Shown here piece after piece: positions 1 to 11,176 of a stretch of 64,000 bases of DNA. The first letter of the stretch is position 1. Each line of letters opens with the position of its first letter. The translations under genes and the position numbers were made by a program. Under the pieces are notes generated by a model, which was given only the letters and a program-made list of their open reading frames with translations, made no database searches and was not told the origin of the DNA. Origin of the DNA: Cryphonectria parasitica EP155 (Eukaryota > Ascomycota > Sordariomycetes > Diaporthales > Cryphonectriaceae); contig NW_024468909.1 in the NCBI RefSeq assembly GCF_011745365.1, positions 6,510,001-6,574,000 on the forward strand, read 5' to 3'.

Positions 1-2208
1 TGGGGTCAGGCTGCACTGCTGTTGGGGGACCAGGCATCAGCAAGTCTTCTTTTTGGGAGCGTCGCGTCTGCGCGCAGCAAATGTAGATATAGATAAGCCT
101 TTATTGACGCACCGTTCCCCGACTGGGGCCGCTTAAGCCCAGGCTGTGGCAGCATTGAAGGCTGAGGTCTGGCGTTGCTCTGGGACTCGGTAAACTCGGT
201 CAGAGTGCCGGGCCTCGCGTTGGGAGCGGGCAGTCGACTTCCTGGGGGACGCATCTGGGACGCGCGAAAGGGCTAGAACACACAAGGAAATAGCAGACGG
301 TCAGCAGCAGCTGCGACGGGAAGGCGATAAGGCCATCGTTGTTGAACCTTAGTAGGGGGGAAACCCAATTTGTGCTACATACCGCATTCTCGGAGTGGTT
401 GTCCATTGTATACCGGTGGTTAAGAATACGTTGATGGGGTAGGACGGTATGGAACAGGAAGACTGAAGCGAGGAGCGAAGCTCCAGGAAGCGATGCTATG
501 AAGGCAGACAGGATGAATATGAAGAAAGTGGAACAGAGAAAGGATCAGGGTGCAGCATTGAAGTCAGTCAGTCAGTCAGTCAGTTCGTCTGTCTGATGAC
601 CGGGGTGGAGTCGTTTTCACCTGCGGTCGCAATTGTAGGACGGCGGTTCGTGCAGTGGGTGGTGGCTGGTGCAGATGCAGGTGGTGACCAGGATTGTTGA
701 AAGTGCGGCGTTGATCTTCTGCCATTCCCGTTATTTACTGAGACGTTGCGCGGGCAACCATGCGGGCCGTCTACCAATCACGCTGCGTCTTGCATAGGAT
801 TGGTGCCCTGTGTATGCGTATGCTACTGGGCAACGGATGTACTCTAGCAGCACCCGCACTATACAGTGGTACTACGTATATGCTAAGGTCTCCAGGGGGT
901 TCGACCCCGCTAACAAGTAGGACCTACGAAGTACTATTGTGGTAAATGGCTCTTTGGACCTGCAGCACTTAGTTCGAGCTTCCCCACTCACATTAACCAC
1001 CCACGCTCGAAACCCCCAAGAAACCCCAGCCTCACAATTCTCGAGATGGTATCATCCAAGTTGATCGCCGATGTTTTAACAGACCAATCTACTCGCTGGA
1101 GTCACACGTACCGAAACCCCTCATAGTCTACCCACTCACACAACGGTCTTGCTATTTTCCCCTTCTCCGTGCGGCGAGGAGGCGGTGACATAGCCAATAG
1201 CATATGCCTCTTGTGCCGTGATAAAGAGACACATGTCAGAAGGAACATCATTGAAAAGAGGCTAGTCCTGCTAGACGTTATCCCAGCTCAGCAAGCCATT
1301 GTCAGTGTATTTTCTTTCACCCCGCCCCCCCCCCCCTTTCTCCCCCACCTATTACATAGTATCGTAACCTGCCTTCTTTGTATGCAGCAACTTCATACCA
1401 GTCCTCACCAGCAGATGGCTAGGTGCTATACTGAGTCTATTCGAAATATTGAACGATCGACTCTCACAAAAGATTGGGCACACTGTAGTACCGCAATACT
1501 TACCTCGGTCTGAGTACTGTGTCAAGTTTGATGTGTCCTCTTCTATCTGTCTGGGCATCCTCTTTGACATCGATACAAGATCTGAGAGAGGGTGCCATGC
1601 ATTCCTTACAGCATCTCTGTGTCACGATTAATTTTGATAGTAGACGGTCAGCGTAAGAGAGTAAGAATTGACAAAGTCATTACAATGAGGCAAGTACCAT
1701 GCTAGAACCCCATGGAAACTTTTCTTTCATATCTAGCTCCCTCTAATGCACCGAAATCACCTGTCAACTGCATAGTATACCACTGTATAAATCTTATCTA
1801 GTGGCCACGATAGGCTCAAGCGCAGGCCAAGGCGTCACCGACAGGGGTTCACGAGCAGCTGTACCGGCCCTTGCAACCCTGCATGTGCCCCCAATTTTTC
1901 ACATGCTAGACAGTGCTGCATAGTACAGTCCAGTATCTTAGCTCATAGCCAGGGCCCAAGGGTTCCTGGGCCTGGGAGCCTTAACGCTTTCTCTTCTCAA
2001 CCACGGAGAAATTATGATGATGACACTTCAATCCTCCTTCGCAGTCCACTCCAACTTATCCCAGCAGGCGCCTCAACATCTATTGGCATCCTCTCTGGAA
2101 ACTCTGCGCTGGTAGGCGCCTCGTCTTCCTCGGATGACACGTATTCTTTATTCTGCCTGAAATCAACACTCGGTGCAAAAGAGAAATAAATCCCCCGACC
2201 GAACGACC
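1..2208. other. Intergenic region, no supported gene
   Basis: No open frame here looks like a protein. It holds a (CAGT)n tract near 563-587, a 12-nt C run at 1325-1336 and stretches of mixed composition. The last few hundred bases before 2209 are the probable promoter and leader of the acyltransferase gene. A GGTTCGA box-B-like string near 899 has no matching box A, so no tRNA is called. Confidence 0.6.
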
Positions 2209-3273
2209 ATGGAGAAGTTCTCCCAGTTCCGCGACAGAGGCACGCACAACCCTCCAGCCCTTCACAGGACTCATCCAAGCTTCTCTTGCTGACGCTCTTT
2301 GCCAACACATACAGGCTCCGGCATCTCCCCCTTCATCCCGCACACTTCGTCCTCCTCGACGGCCGCCAAGCTCCTCCACGTCGGGCTCTTCGCCTTCCGG
2401 CTCCCGTTGCTGCTCCTCTACACTGCCTTCTATTTCATCCTCGCCGCCAACATCCCCTTCCTGCCCCAGGCCCTGCAGAAGCTTCTCACCTGGGGCTTCC
2501 TCGGGATCCCCTGGATCATCTGGGGTGACCTACAGCTCGACGGCGTCAAGCGCGGCTCTCTCTCCCAGCAACCCCCCGAGCGCATGCCCGGCGCACCGCC
2601 CGCCTCCGTCATCGCCGCCAGCTTCACTTCCCCTGTTGACGCCGTCTACCTCGCCGCCGTCTTCGACCCCATCTTCACCATCAGCTACCCAGGAACCCGC
2701 TGTGTCTCCCGTGTCGGCCTCTTCCGCACCATCTGGCATGCCCTCAGCCCCGCCCAGCTCCGTCCCGCCCCTGCCGACGACGGCCTGACCACCCTCGCCG
2801 AGATCATCGCCGCGAACCCCGGCCGCGTCGTTGCCGTCTTCCCCGAGTGCGCCACCACTAACGGCCTTGGCATCTTGCCCTTCAGCCCCTCCCTGCTCAC
2901 CGTTCCCGCCGACGTCAAGATCTTCCCCGTCAGCATCCGCTATACATCCCCTGACATCACCACCCCGGTGCCCGGCGCCTGGTGGAGCTTCTTGTGGAGG
3001 CTGCTGAGCCGCCCGACACACGTCATGAGGATCCGCATCGCCGATGCCATCTACAACACCGCAGGCATGGTCGACGGGTTGGCCGTGGCAAGCGGGCGCG
3101 AGACGAGGACCTCGGCGAGAGCGAGGGCCGACGACGGGGCGGGTGTGAACGTCGAGGGGCAGCGCGTGCTGGACCGAGTGGCTGAGACTCTGGCTCGGCT
3201 GGGTAGGAATAAGAGGGTTGGTCTGACGGTCGAGGACAAGGCCAAGTTTGTGGAGGCCTGGAAGAAGAAGTGA
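2209..3273 (+). CDS. LOA1: Lysophospholipid acyltransferase, LOA1/VPS66 type
   Basis: Two exons, 2209-2239 and 2315-3273, give 329 residues. The large exon alone has no ATG. The ATG at 2209 supplies the N-terminus MEKFSQFRDR, joined in frame to GSGISPF across a 75-nt intron whose donor is GC (2240) and acceptor CAG (2314), with a CTGAC branch site. Hydrophobic segments at about 30-60 and 68-80 suggest membrane anchoring. An acyltransferase-like core follows: the block I position reads FTSPVD (114-119) and FPE lies at 186-188. Family knowledge: yeast Loa1/Vps66 is a lysophosphatidic acid acyltransferase acting at lipid droplets and ER. Odd points: the His of the usual HxxxxD block is Phe here, and the intron is GC-AG. 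The family call rests on overall resemblance and FPE; the catalytic activity is inferred. Confidence 0.8.
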
Positions 3274-3652
3274 AGTGGTCGTATGCCACAAAATGAAAAT
3301 TGGTGTTTTTTTTTTGTTTGTGCTGATCTGCTTCGCATTGCTTGGGTGTCTGGTGTCTCTGCGCTCATCTGATCTGGTTGGGGGAATAGTCTGTATCACA
3401 GAGTTGATCTGGGCCCACGCCTTCATTGCTAACATCTCAGGATGTTCCGAAAAGAGGAGAGGAGGAAACGTGGGAGACTTGTAATCCTGTTCTTAACAAG
3501 AGACACCCATATCTTTTTTTTTCTTTCTTTTTTTGGGAAAGACAGGTTCAATCTTTGAATCAAATCACTTTTGCATTACGCCGTTGTCTAGCCCCAAAAG
3601 TTACCTGGTATCTATTTACATACACATCTGTCTCTCGTCACTCCCACCAAGC
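3274..3652. other. Convergent intergenic spacer
   Basis: A 379-bp spacer between the 3' ends of the acyltransferase (+) and ILV3 (-). T-rich runs near 3308-3317 and 3513-3535 probably lie in the 3' untranslated regions. No gene is seen. Confidence 0.6.
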
Positions 3653-5565
3653 TCACGACATGGTCAGGAGCTTATCATCCGTAACACAACCCTTGCTCGC
3701 GTCGCTCACCAGCGTGGCGTACTTGGCCAGCGTCCCCCTCAGCACTCTCGGCTGCGGCCTCACCCACTTGCTCTTCCTTGCCTGCAGCTCCTCGTCCGGG
3801 ATCTGAAGGTCGATGACCCTCTTCTCGGCATCGATCAGGATGGGATCGCCGTCCTGCACCAGGGCGATCGGGCCACCCTCCATGGCCTCGGGCACGACGT
3901 GGCCAATGATGAAGCCGTGGCTGCCGCCCGAGAACCTGCCGTCGGTCAACAGGGCAACGTCCTGGCCCAGGCCGGCGCCCATGATGGCGGAGCTGGGCTT
4001 GAGCATCTCAGGCATACCAGGGCCGCCCTTGGGGCCCTCGTACCGGATGATGACGACCGTCTTCTCGCCCTTCTTGATCTCGCCGCGCTCCAGCGCCGAG
4101 ATGAAGAGGTCCTCGGCGTCGTACACCTTGGCCTTGCCCTCAAACACTAATCCCTCCTTGCCGGTGATCTTGGCGACTGAGCCGCCGGGAGCCAGGGATC
4201 CGCGCAGGATCTGGATGTGGCCCGTGGGTTTGATAGGATTGCTGAGCGGGCGGATGATAGGCTGGTCCGAGGGGAATTCCTTGAAGTCCTCGAGGTTCTC
4301 CTTCATGGTCTTGCCGGTGACAGTCATGCCGGAGCCGTCGATGAGACCTTCCTTGAGCAGGAACTTTAGAAGGGCGGGAATGCCGCCCACGTTGAACAGG
4401 TCCTCGAAGACATACTTGCCCGAGGGCTTGAGATCGGCCAGCAGCGGCGTCCGGTCCGAGACGGCCTGGAAGTCATCGATGGTGAGCTTGACGCCCACGG
4501 CCTCAGCGATAGGGATCAAGTGCAGCACGGCGTTGGTGCTGCCGCCCAGGATGCTGATGAGGACCATGGCGTTCTCAAAGGCCTGGCGGGTCATGATATC
4601 GCTCGGGCGAATGTCCTCCTTCAGCAGGTTCCTCATGGCGGCGCCCACGGCTTCGCACTCGGCCCTCTTCTCAGGGCTCACGGCGGGGAAGCTGCTGCTG
4701 CCGGGAAGGGTCATGCCGAGGATCTCAGCCGAGCTGCCCATCGTGTTGGCCGTGTACATGCCACCACATGCGCCAGCGCCGGGGCAGGCGTTGCGGATGA
4801 TGTCGAAGCGCTCCTCCTCGGTGATCTGGCCTGTGATGTACTGCCCGTACGCCTGGAAGGCTGAGACAATATCCAGGGCCTTGTCGCCGAACTTGGAGCA
4901 GCCGGGCTTGATGCTCCCGCCGTACACCATAATGCTAGGTCTGTTGACGCGGCCCATGGCCATCAACACACCCGGCATATTCTTGTCACAGCCCGGAAGC
5001 GACACGTTGCCGTCGTACCACTGGCCCTGCATCACCGTCTCGATACTGTCCGCGATGATCTCTCGGCTCTGCAGCGAGTAGCGCATGCCGGTGGTGCCCA
5101 TGCTGATGCCGTCCGATACGCCGACGGTGTTGAAGCGGTAAGGCACGAGATTGGCCTTGGCGACGGACTCCTTGACCAGCGCGGACAGGTCCATCAAGTG
5201 CATGTTGCAAGGGTTGCCCTCGTACCAGACGGACGAGATTCCGACCTGGGCCTTGTTCATGTCCTCCTCGGTCAGGCCGGTGGCGTAGAGCATGGCTTGC
5301 GAAGCGCCCTGTGACTTGGGCTGTGTGATGGAGGCGGAGACCTTGTTGAGCTTGTCGTCGGCGGCATGGCGGGTAGCGGTGATCGACAGCAGGCGACTGT
5401 AGGAAGAGATGAAAGTTTGTGAGTCAGGATGTGAATTGGCCTTGACCATGACGAGGCGGTATCAATTGGGCATGGAAACACCTACGCATGACGACTTGAG
5501 GCCAGTGACCGACCTGCTGCCAAGGCGCGGGGAGCCCTAGCTCGCAGGATCGAGGGCATAGCCAT
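3653..5565 (-). CDS. ILV3: Dihydroxyacid dehydratase, mitochondrial
   Basis: Two exons on the minus strand, 5565-5486 and 5396-3653, give 607 residues. The 89-nt intron has donor GTAGGT, branch CTGAC and acceptor ACAG. Exon 1 encodes an Arg/Ala/Ser-rich presequence (starting [20 protein letters not shown]) typical of matrix import. The enzyme converts dihydroxy acids to 2-keto acids in valine, leucine and isoleucine synthesis. Visible family signatures are GCDKNMPG, the Cys-rich stretch [16 protein letters not shown] (both with Fe-S ligand cysteines), [11 protein letters not shown] and [10 protein letters not shown]. Length is normal for fungal ILV3. A TGAGTCA site lies 158 bp upstream of the ATG, which fits cross-pathway amino-acid control. 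Starting at 5449 instead would lose the targeting sequence. Confidence 0.96.
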
Positions 5566-6609
5566 TGTGTGAATGATCCAGGGCAAATTGGGAGGCAGAG
5601 ACGGTTGGACACGGGCGATATGCAGAGGAAGTGGTGTTTTTGAAGCAGCTTCTTCTTCTTCCTCAACACAACATCGCCGTAAGGTACCCTCCTGTATAAG
5701 TTGCGTACAGGATGAACTGGTGTGAGTCAATCAACAGACTTTGGCAAACTGTCTCTGGCGTCAAGGTCACAGGGAAGATCACAAGGACACAGCAAAAAAG
5801 TGTCGAAGCTCACTAGCATTTTACTTACTACTACGAGCGTTGGAACTTTCTCTGCGAGATCGGCCCCGAATTACCCACCCCTGCAACCCTTGCTCCCCCA
5901 CATTCTCCACTGGAGCTGGTCAGCAACACGACAAGCTCGCTCATTTGCTCTTTGGTCATTGGCCCACTGCAAGCAACCAATTCACCCAGTTTCCGCGACG
6001 AGTGGACAGGGTACTTTTGACATGTACCTGTGTTCAGTACTATGTATCTTAGGATGTTGAACACGATGGTCAATATCTGGAGATTATACATACTTGCTGC
6101 TTCAATTGTATCATCTTTGGGTTTGCTTGGTACGAGCCACGTAGAACCTTCTCTCGCATGAAGACTGATGATGTTACTGGAAGTAGCTATGGGTTTCTAA
6201 TTTGTCAACAGAGCTTGGATGAGAACACTATCTATCTGCAACTTGTGTTCTTGATGGGATTTGTATGCTGGCTATTACTGTAAGTCTTGCTTTGGCCTAC
6301 AGTACATCGTCCTGGTCTTGGCGCCATATCATTGAATAAGGCTGTTGGATCTACTTGGTTACGCATATCCACATGCTGGAAAGCTCGGCAGTGGGCCTTC
6401 CATTTCGACGTCGTCAGGCAGCTTTGCTCGTCTGTATCTCGTCCGCGCGTGTTCTCGTCCACAACACACAGAGATCGATATGTATATAGTGCGGTGCTAC
6501 TGGTCTTCGGTATCAGGTACGAGGCTGGAATTATAAGATCACGATCTGGGAGGTAGACCTGGACCACCGGCCATCTATACATCTGCAGCGATCCCTTGGT
6601 GGAACTCAC
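5566..6609. other. Intergenic: ILV3 promoter side and clpP 3' side
   Basis: About 1 kb between the ILV3 start and the clpP stop, both on the minus strand. Apart from the TGAGTCA site nothing is recognised. Short open frames here show no protein-like composition. Confidence 0.55.
5723..5729 (-). promoter_or_regulatory. Gcn4/CPC1-type site upstream of ILV3
   Basis: TGAGTCA (TGACTCA on the other strand) is the canonical binding site of the Gcn4/CPC-1 bZIP activators of amino-acid biosynthesis. It lies 158 bp upstream of the ILV3 ATG. A second exact copy at 5420-5426 falls inside the ILV3 intron and overlaps its branch-site region. Function is inferred from the match and the context. Confidence 0.6.
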
Positions 6610-7587
6610 TCAGTCCTGGCTGCCCTCACTCTCATCCTTGCCCACCTTCTCCGCAGAGGAAGGCCTCTTGTGCAGGATCTTATCCACAATCCCAGCCTCC
6701 TTCGCCTCGTCCGCCGTCAAGTATTTGTCCCTCTCCATCATGTCGTTGATGGTCTGTATGTCGTACTTCTCAAATCCAAACGCCCCGTTCAGGTGCCTCC
6801 TCACGATCTCGTTAACCTGCCCGCGTATCCGCTGGATTTGGTTCGCGTAGATGAGAATATCAGAAGCCTGGCCCTTGGTCCCGCCCAGCGGCTGGTGCAC
6901 CATGACGGAGCTGTGCTGCAGCGCGTATCTCTTGCCGGCCTCGCCGCCCAGTAGCAGGATGGCAGCCATGCTCGCGGCCGCCCCGACGCAGACGGTCGAT
7001 ACTGGCGACTGTATGTAGCTCATGGTGTCGTAGATTGCCAGCCCGGAGCTAATCTCGCCTCCCGGGGAGTTGATGTACATGGTGATGGGTTTCTCGGGGG
7101 CGTCGGACTCGAGCCAGAGGAGCTGGGCGACGATGGCGGCAGAGACGGTGTCATCTATGGCGCCGTTGAGGCAGATAATTCGTTCCTGAACACAACACCC
7201 CAAGTACGAGGGTCAGCACGAGAGCCTCTCTCGGACCTTCACGCGTTTCTGCCCCAGGGTTGGGGGGGGGGGGGGGCGCACCTGTAGTAGCTTGGAAAAG
7301 ATGTCGGCTGCTCTTAAATGTCAGCAAGCCTGCAATCCGCAGCGCGTGTGATCGGTAACATGGGCAACGCACATGTCCTCCAACCTCCAGACTAGATTCA
7401 TCAGCGAGTTGTCAGAGGACGCGCCGGGCTGACTGGGTCATACTGTGACTTCTGTGATGTATGGCATCGGGAGCGAGGCCGTTGGGGGCGCTGGAGAACC
7501 GCTACGCCCAGAGAATTGGGAGAATTTACGCCCGCGCGTAGTAGCGACACCTCTCAGCAGACGCCATGCCGCCCGTTGGGTATTCAT
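6610..7587 (-). CDS. clpP: ATP-dependent Clp protease proteolytic subunit, mitochondrial
   Basis: Four exons on the minus strand: 7587-7444, 7391-7373 (19 nt), 7307-7282 (26 nt) and 7185-6610, giving 254 residues. Introns are 52, 65 and 96 nt. Joining them reads MPYITEVT-SGGWRTS-DIFSKLLQ-ERIICLNG, as in ClpP proteins. The N-terminus, rich in Arg and Ala, is a likely mitochondrial presequence. The Ser-His-Asp triad is visible: Ser135 in GAAASMAA, His160 in VMVHQPL and Asp216 in ERDKYL. Ser-His spacing equals that of E. coli ClpP, while His-Asp is 7 residues longer, around NGAFGFEKYD. ClpP forms a tetradecameric chamber fed by ClpX in the matrix; some filamentous fungi (e.g. Podospora) keep it while S. 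cerevisiae lacks it. The last intron contains a 15-nt G run (7262-7276). A start at 7203 would omit three exons. Confidence 0.93.
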
Positions 7588-7880
7588 GGTCGCCGTACGA
7601 TGGAATAACAGGCGCCGTCGTGAAGAGAGGTTGGTGGGGTAAACACTCCAAAGAAAGTTGGGGGGAGCTTTAGAGGTGACGTCTGCATGTACTACTAAGT
7701 ACAACTTTATCCCTGGAAGGGAAGCGTTGTGGATCCTCTTGTAAGACCCCTAACCGCGCGCCGACATGATGGTACAAATCTGCCACCAGACCCCTTCAAG
7801 CCCTTCATCAGATTCGATTTTCCATTTCTTGATCTCAGCTCTGTCTCTCACTCCTCAATCAGGACATTGAAAGCTGCGAT
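7588..7880. promoter_or_regulatory. Divergent promoter, clpP / mitochondrial unknown
   Basis: A 293-bp spacer separates the start codons of clpP (-) and the gene at 7881 (+). Both products carry probable mitochondrial presequences, so a shared bidirectional promoter is plausible. No TATA box or named site is obvious. Confidence 0.5.
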
Positions 7881-9055
7881 ATGGCGTGCCTTGCAACATC
7901 GAGAGGCCGTCTCTCGGTTCTCAGGACATGTCGGCCTTCTGTGTCGCGACTCTATTCAACCAAAGATGAAAAGCCTGCAAGCGACGAGACAGTTTCTGCG
8001 ACTGAGCAATCAAACAATGATTTCGGTTTTGATGATTGGGCTGAGATCCATCCAGACACAAAGACGATAGACACTGCCGTGGGGCCGTTGCCCATCTCAC
8101 CCTTTCTGGACCCAACCTGGCGCAAGGCAAGGGACCGCACTAAGAAGAAGACGCCACCCAATATGAAGAACTTTGGTCGCTTCCAGAAGTTCATGAGCAT
8201 GAACGCATGGGGTAGGCCATTGTAGTGCTCACTTGGACTTTATCAAAGTGCTAACTCGATCCAACAGCACAGCTTCTGGCGCAACCTGTGAGAACATGTC
8301 ACATTACGCGCACACGTCTGCCAAAACCTTTCCTGCAGGACTTTGGGCTCGTGAAGAGCCAGGAAGCCGATGAGTTGTGGTGGATTCCCGCAGAGTTCAA
8401 CCAGGAGGCCGAGGAAGATGCTCCGATCGGGTCTGAAGAGGCCATGAAGCAGGCAGAGAATGACGATAGTGGCGCTATCAGCGATGCTCCAGCTCAGACA
8501 AAGGGCAGGTTCTTCGCGCCAGCTCACACCCTCGCCAGACGGGACCTCCTGCTGGAGTTTCTCAATAAAAAGAGCAAGTACAGCTCTGCTTACATGAGGT
8601 TCTCAATCAACCCAAGCATTGCCGGACTGGTCCGAGCGGCAGCCTGGCGCGAGGACATGGACGAAGTCATCAGCAATCAGCTGCGCCGCCAGATTGTCGA
8701 CCAACTCATTTATCTGTCTCAATTATGTGAGACTGGCGGTAGACGTTACCTCAATGCGTTGGATATCGACCAAGCCCGAGCAGACTTAAGTCTCAGGAGA
8801 TCCTGTTTCCTGTCATTAGGCAATGAAGGAGACCCATTTGACGTGATAGAAACGGAGGGTGTGCCGCAAGGCGTTTGCCCAGTCTATAACATGCCAAAAT
8901 TACTCGGATCCGAAAACGTGGACCGCCTGAGAACCGAGTCTGCCATATTCAAAGGTGCGGACTTGGTTCTCATGAGAGGACGGCGGACATACGATTTGAA
9001 CAAGCAGCTGTGGAGGCTTCAGGGCTTCCTGGCCGATTACGACAAGCTGAGGTGA
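7881..9055 (+). CDS. Mitochondrially targeted protein of unknown function
   Basis: Two exons, 7881-8211 and 8268-9055, give 372 residues. The 56-nt intron has donor GTAGGC, branch CTAAC and acceptor AACAG, and joins FMSMNAW to AQLLAQPVRTC in frame. The N-terminus (MACLATSRGRLSVLRTC, then RLYS) is basic and lacks acid residues for about 27 positions, as in matrix presequences. The middle has FGFDDWAEI and KNFGRFQKF, then LPKPFLQDFGLVKS and WWIPAEF, an acidic stretch, and ARRDLLLEFLNKK. I do not recognise the family. A role in mitochondrial gene expression or ribosomes would fit the head-to-head pairing with clpP but is only a guess. No transmembrane segment is evident. Confidence 0.8.
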
Positions 9056-10744
9056 CCGTGGCAGGCCATTCAAAGAATCGCAGCTCAGCACGTCATGAGC
9101 CTTAAGACCTGCAAGCGAGTCATCCTGGTCTATATACACTATCACCACCGCACCATTACACGCGTCCTCTTCATGAAAGTGCTGTTGTCGTAGGCGCTGC
9201 AGTTGGAGACACGCAGCCCAGGCGACGAGGACTTCGACTTATGCTGTAGAGCAGAATCATGTCTTCACATATTGCTGTCTTCTTCCTCGTTCCGTTTGAG
9301 CCCCCTTCGCAGTGTTTGACATCTCAATCACTTCTGAACTGTCTCGGGATGGGATAGGAAGTCTTGATCAAGCTACGAGATTGGGGTATTTGGAGTGGGT
9401 GGTATAAAAAGCGCTCTGTTGGGTCACCTACCACTTGACGATCGATCTCTAGCAATTGTCATTACTAAGCTAATGTAGTCCTGGCCATAGGGTCAAAAAT
9501 TAGCATCACATTTGCTCCTGCTTGAGTTTTCACAGCGCAGGATAGTCTGCTTCTTCTCCCGTTTGGCAGTGTTACCCTGGTCGTGAAGGCTCGCGACAGT
9601 GACTCGAGGACCGAGTATGAAGATACCAGTAATACTGGCTACAAGACAAAGCCGGTCCGAGAAATATGGACCAGGGCATCGTCATGGCTTCTTCGGCCAT
9701 CCAGGTGTTCTCAAGTAAGGTAGTCACAGTAATCTTTCTCCATAAGTTCTTCGCACGATGGAGCTTAAGAGTGAATGGATGGCTACAGGCGAGATCTCGA
9801 TGTCTGACCAACTTTGCTTGAAATAGGTACTGATGCGTCCGAGGGACTCGTAGAAAGTACGCAACTTTACATACCGCCGCAGAGTAAGTATATGAGCACC
9901 TATAAATCAAGACTGGCCTGCCAAAATCTGTCGCGATTTCAATCGAGACTCTTCCAGGTGTTGGAGACTGATCAGCCTGGTTTCGACGAGCAGGCAGGCT
10001 GTCTGCCAGGTACATGAAGAACTAATTCGAGCTCTACGTACTCCAACCTCCATGATTTCGTTCTTGCTCCTCGTTTCTTTTGGCCGCTTACTACGGGGTC
10101 AAGCTCCCCGAGCCTCACGATGACGATTTATAGTCTGTGTTGGTGGTGTGGTGCCCGATCATAAACCCGATCATATTCCTAATCTGTTCCCCTATTATTG
10201 GCATACACGCCGTCTATCACCCCTCGACCCGCTGAAGGACTCGTACTTTCCGACACCACCGCCCAAGCTTTGGCTCAACTTTGCAGCCAGCCTCGAGGAA
10301 GCTCGCCTTAGCCCCCCACTGCAAAAGGCTTGCGGTCATAGACGAAGAACAAGTTCAGCACTTATTACTCTGTTCTTGTTTCTGTGCACCTGCCCTGCTT
10401 CGTCTTGCTGTACGGAAGAAATTATCCGCGCCCGTTTGGGAGGGGGGGGGAGGGGGAGAGTCCCAGTCCTGGCTTCGATCGAAAGCATGAGATTCCACCA
10501 ACTCGCTGTCGAGGTTTGTGGGACTCCACGAGAGGCTTGACGAATCATCTCGAACGCACTTTCATGCCTTTGAAGGTGCGAGCGAAAATATCATGATCAT
10601 GAAATGATATACAGTCGCGATTCGCCGTGGCCGCCGCGTTCTTGTGCACCACAAAGGAGTGCCTCGGAAGTGTGAGAACCCAGGCCTCATTTACAAGTGT
10701 TCACCGCCGGAGGTGTACGGAGATTCCAACCTGATAAAGCACAA
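9056..10744. other. Intergenic region, no supported gene
   Basis: A TATAAAAA string at 9403-9410 looks like a core promoter element, but no convincing coding frame follows on the plus strand before 11977. A short unannotated or noncoding transcript is possible. Open frames at 9572-10015 (-) and 10148-10540 (+) lack protein-like features. A 9-nt G run sits near 10442. Confidence 0.5.
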
Positions 10745-11176
10745 TCAGGCCCAAGGGTCGTCCATATCGCCTTCTGAGGAATCATTTTTTGGGCCCTCCG
10801 ACGTCCATGCTCCTGGGCCGCCCGCAGCGCCAGATCGTCTCGCCCTCTGCGCCGATTCCCACGCGGCCCTCTCGGCAACAGCACGCTCGGCACGGGTGTA
10901 GAACCAGTGGTCCCAGTAGACAATAGGGGCCGATGACACCAAGATACAGCCTAGAATTTGTCTCTTGGTTAGGGTTCTGGGTAAGAGGGGCCTGATAAAC
11001 CTGGGTAGACGCGCCCGGATCGCGGGGCTGGTCATTGTGAAGTAGGCCAGAGCCCCGACAAAAGGAGTCTGCATGTGCCAGACTAATCGCCCTCCCCTGA
11101 CTGCAGATTGCTGCAATTGCGAGGGCGGATCTGGAGGTGTCATGCTTGCCAGGAACGTCGGGTCTCTCGAGTCCAT
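10745..11176 (-). CDS. Small putative membrane protein, unknown
   Basis: A single exon encodes 143 residues from the ATG at 11176 (MDSRDPTFLASMTPP). The frame is open further upstream, but that part is not protein-like. One hydrophobic stretch, about residues 75-91 (ILGCILVSSAPIVYW), could be a transmembrane helix, and a weaker one lies at about 42-52 (FVGALAYFTMT). The region between them is strongly basic (RARLPRF, RTLTKR). After the helix comes a charged segment (RAERAVAERAAWESAQRARR) and an acidic Gly/Ser tail ending MDDPWA. This resembles small organelle membrane proteins of fungi, but I do not recognise a family. The neighbours do not suggest a role. Confidence 0.6.
   Translation of the reverse strand: MDSRDPTFLASMTPPDPPSQLQQSAVRGGRLVWHMQTPFVGALAYFTMTSPAIRARLPRFIRPLLPRTLTKRQILGCILVSSAPIVYWDHWFYTRAERAVAERAAWESAQRARRSGAAGGPGAWTSEGPKNDSSEGDMDDPWA

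Noticed and set aside
871..910. GGTTCGACCCC, a good box B match
   Set aside because: No box A or acceptor stem is present at the right distance on that strand.
2530..3435. A 301-codon minus-strand frame opposite the acyltransferase
   Set aside because: It mirrors the high-GC coding strand, is Gly/Asp-rich and has no recognisable domain.
3813..5081. A 422-codon open frame on the plus strand
   Set aside because: It lies wholly antisense to ILV3 and follows its codon bias; it has no domain.
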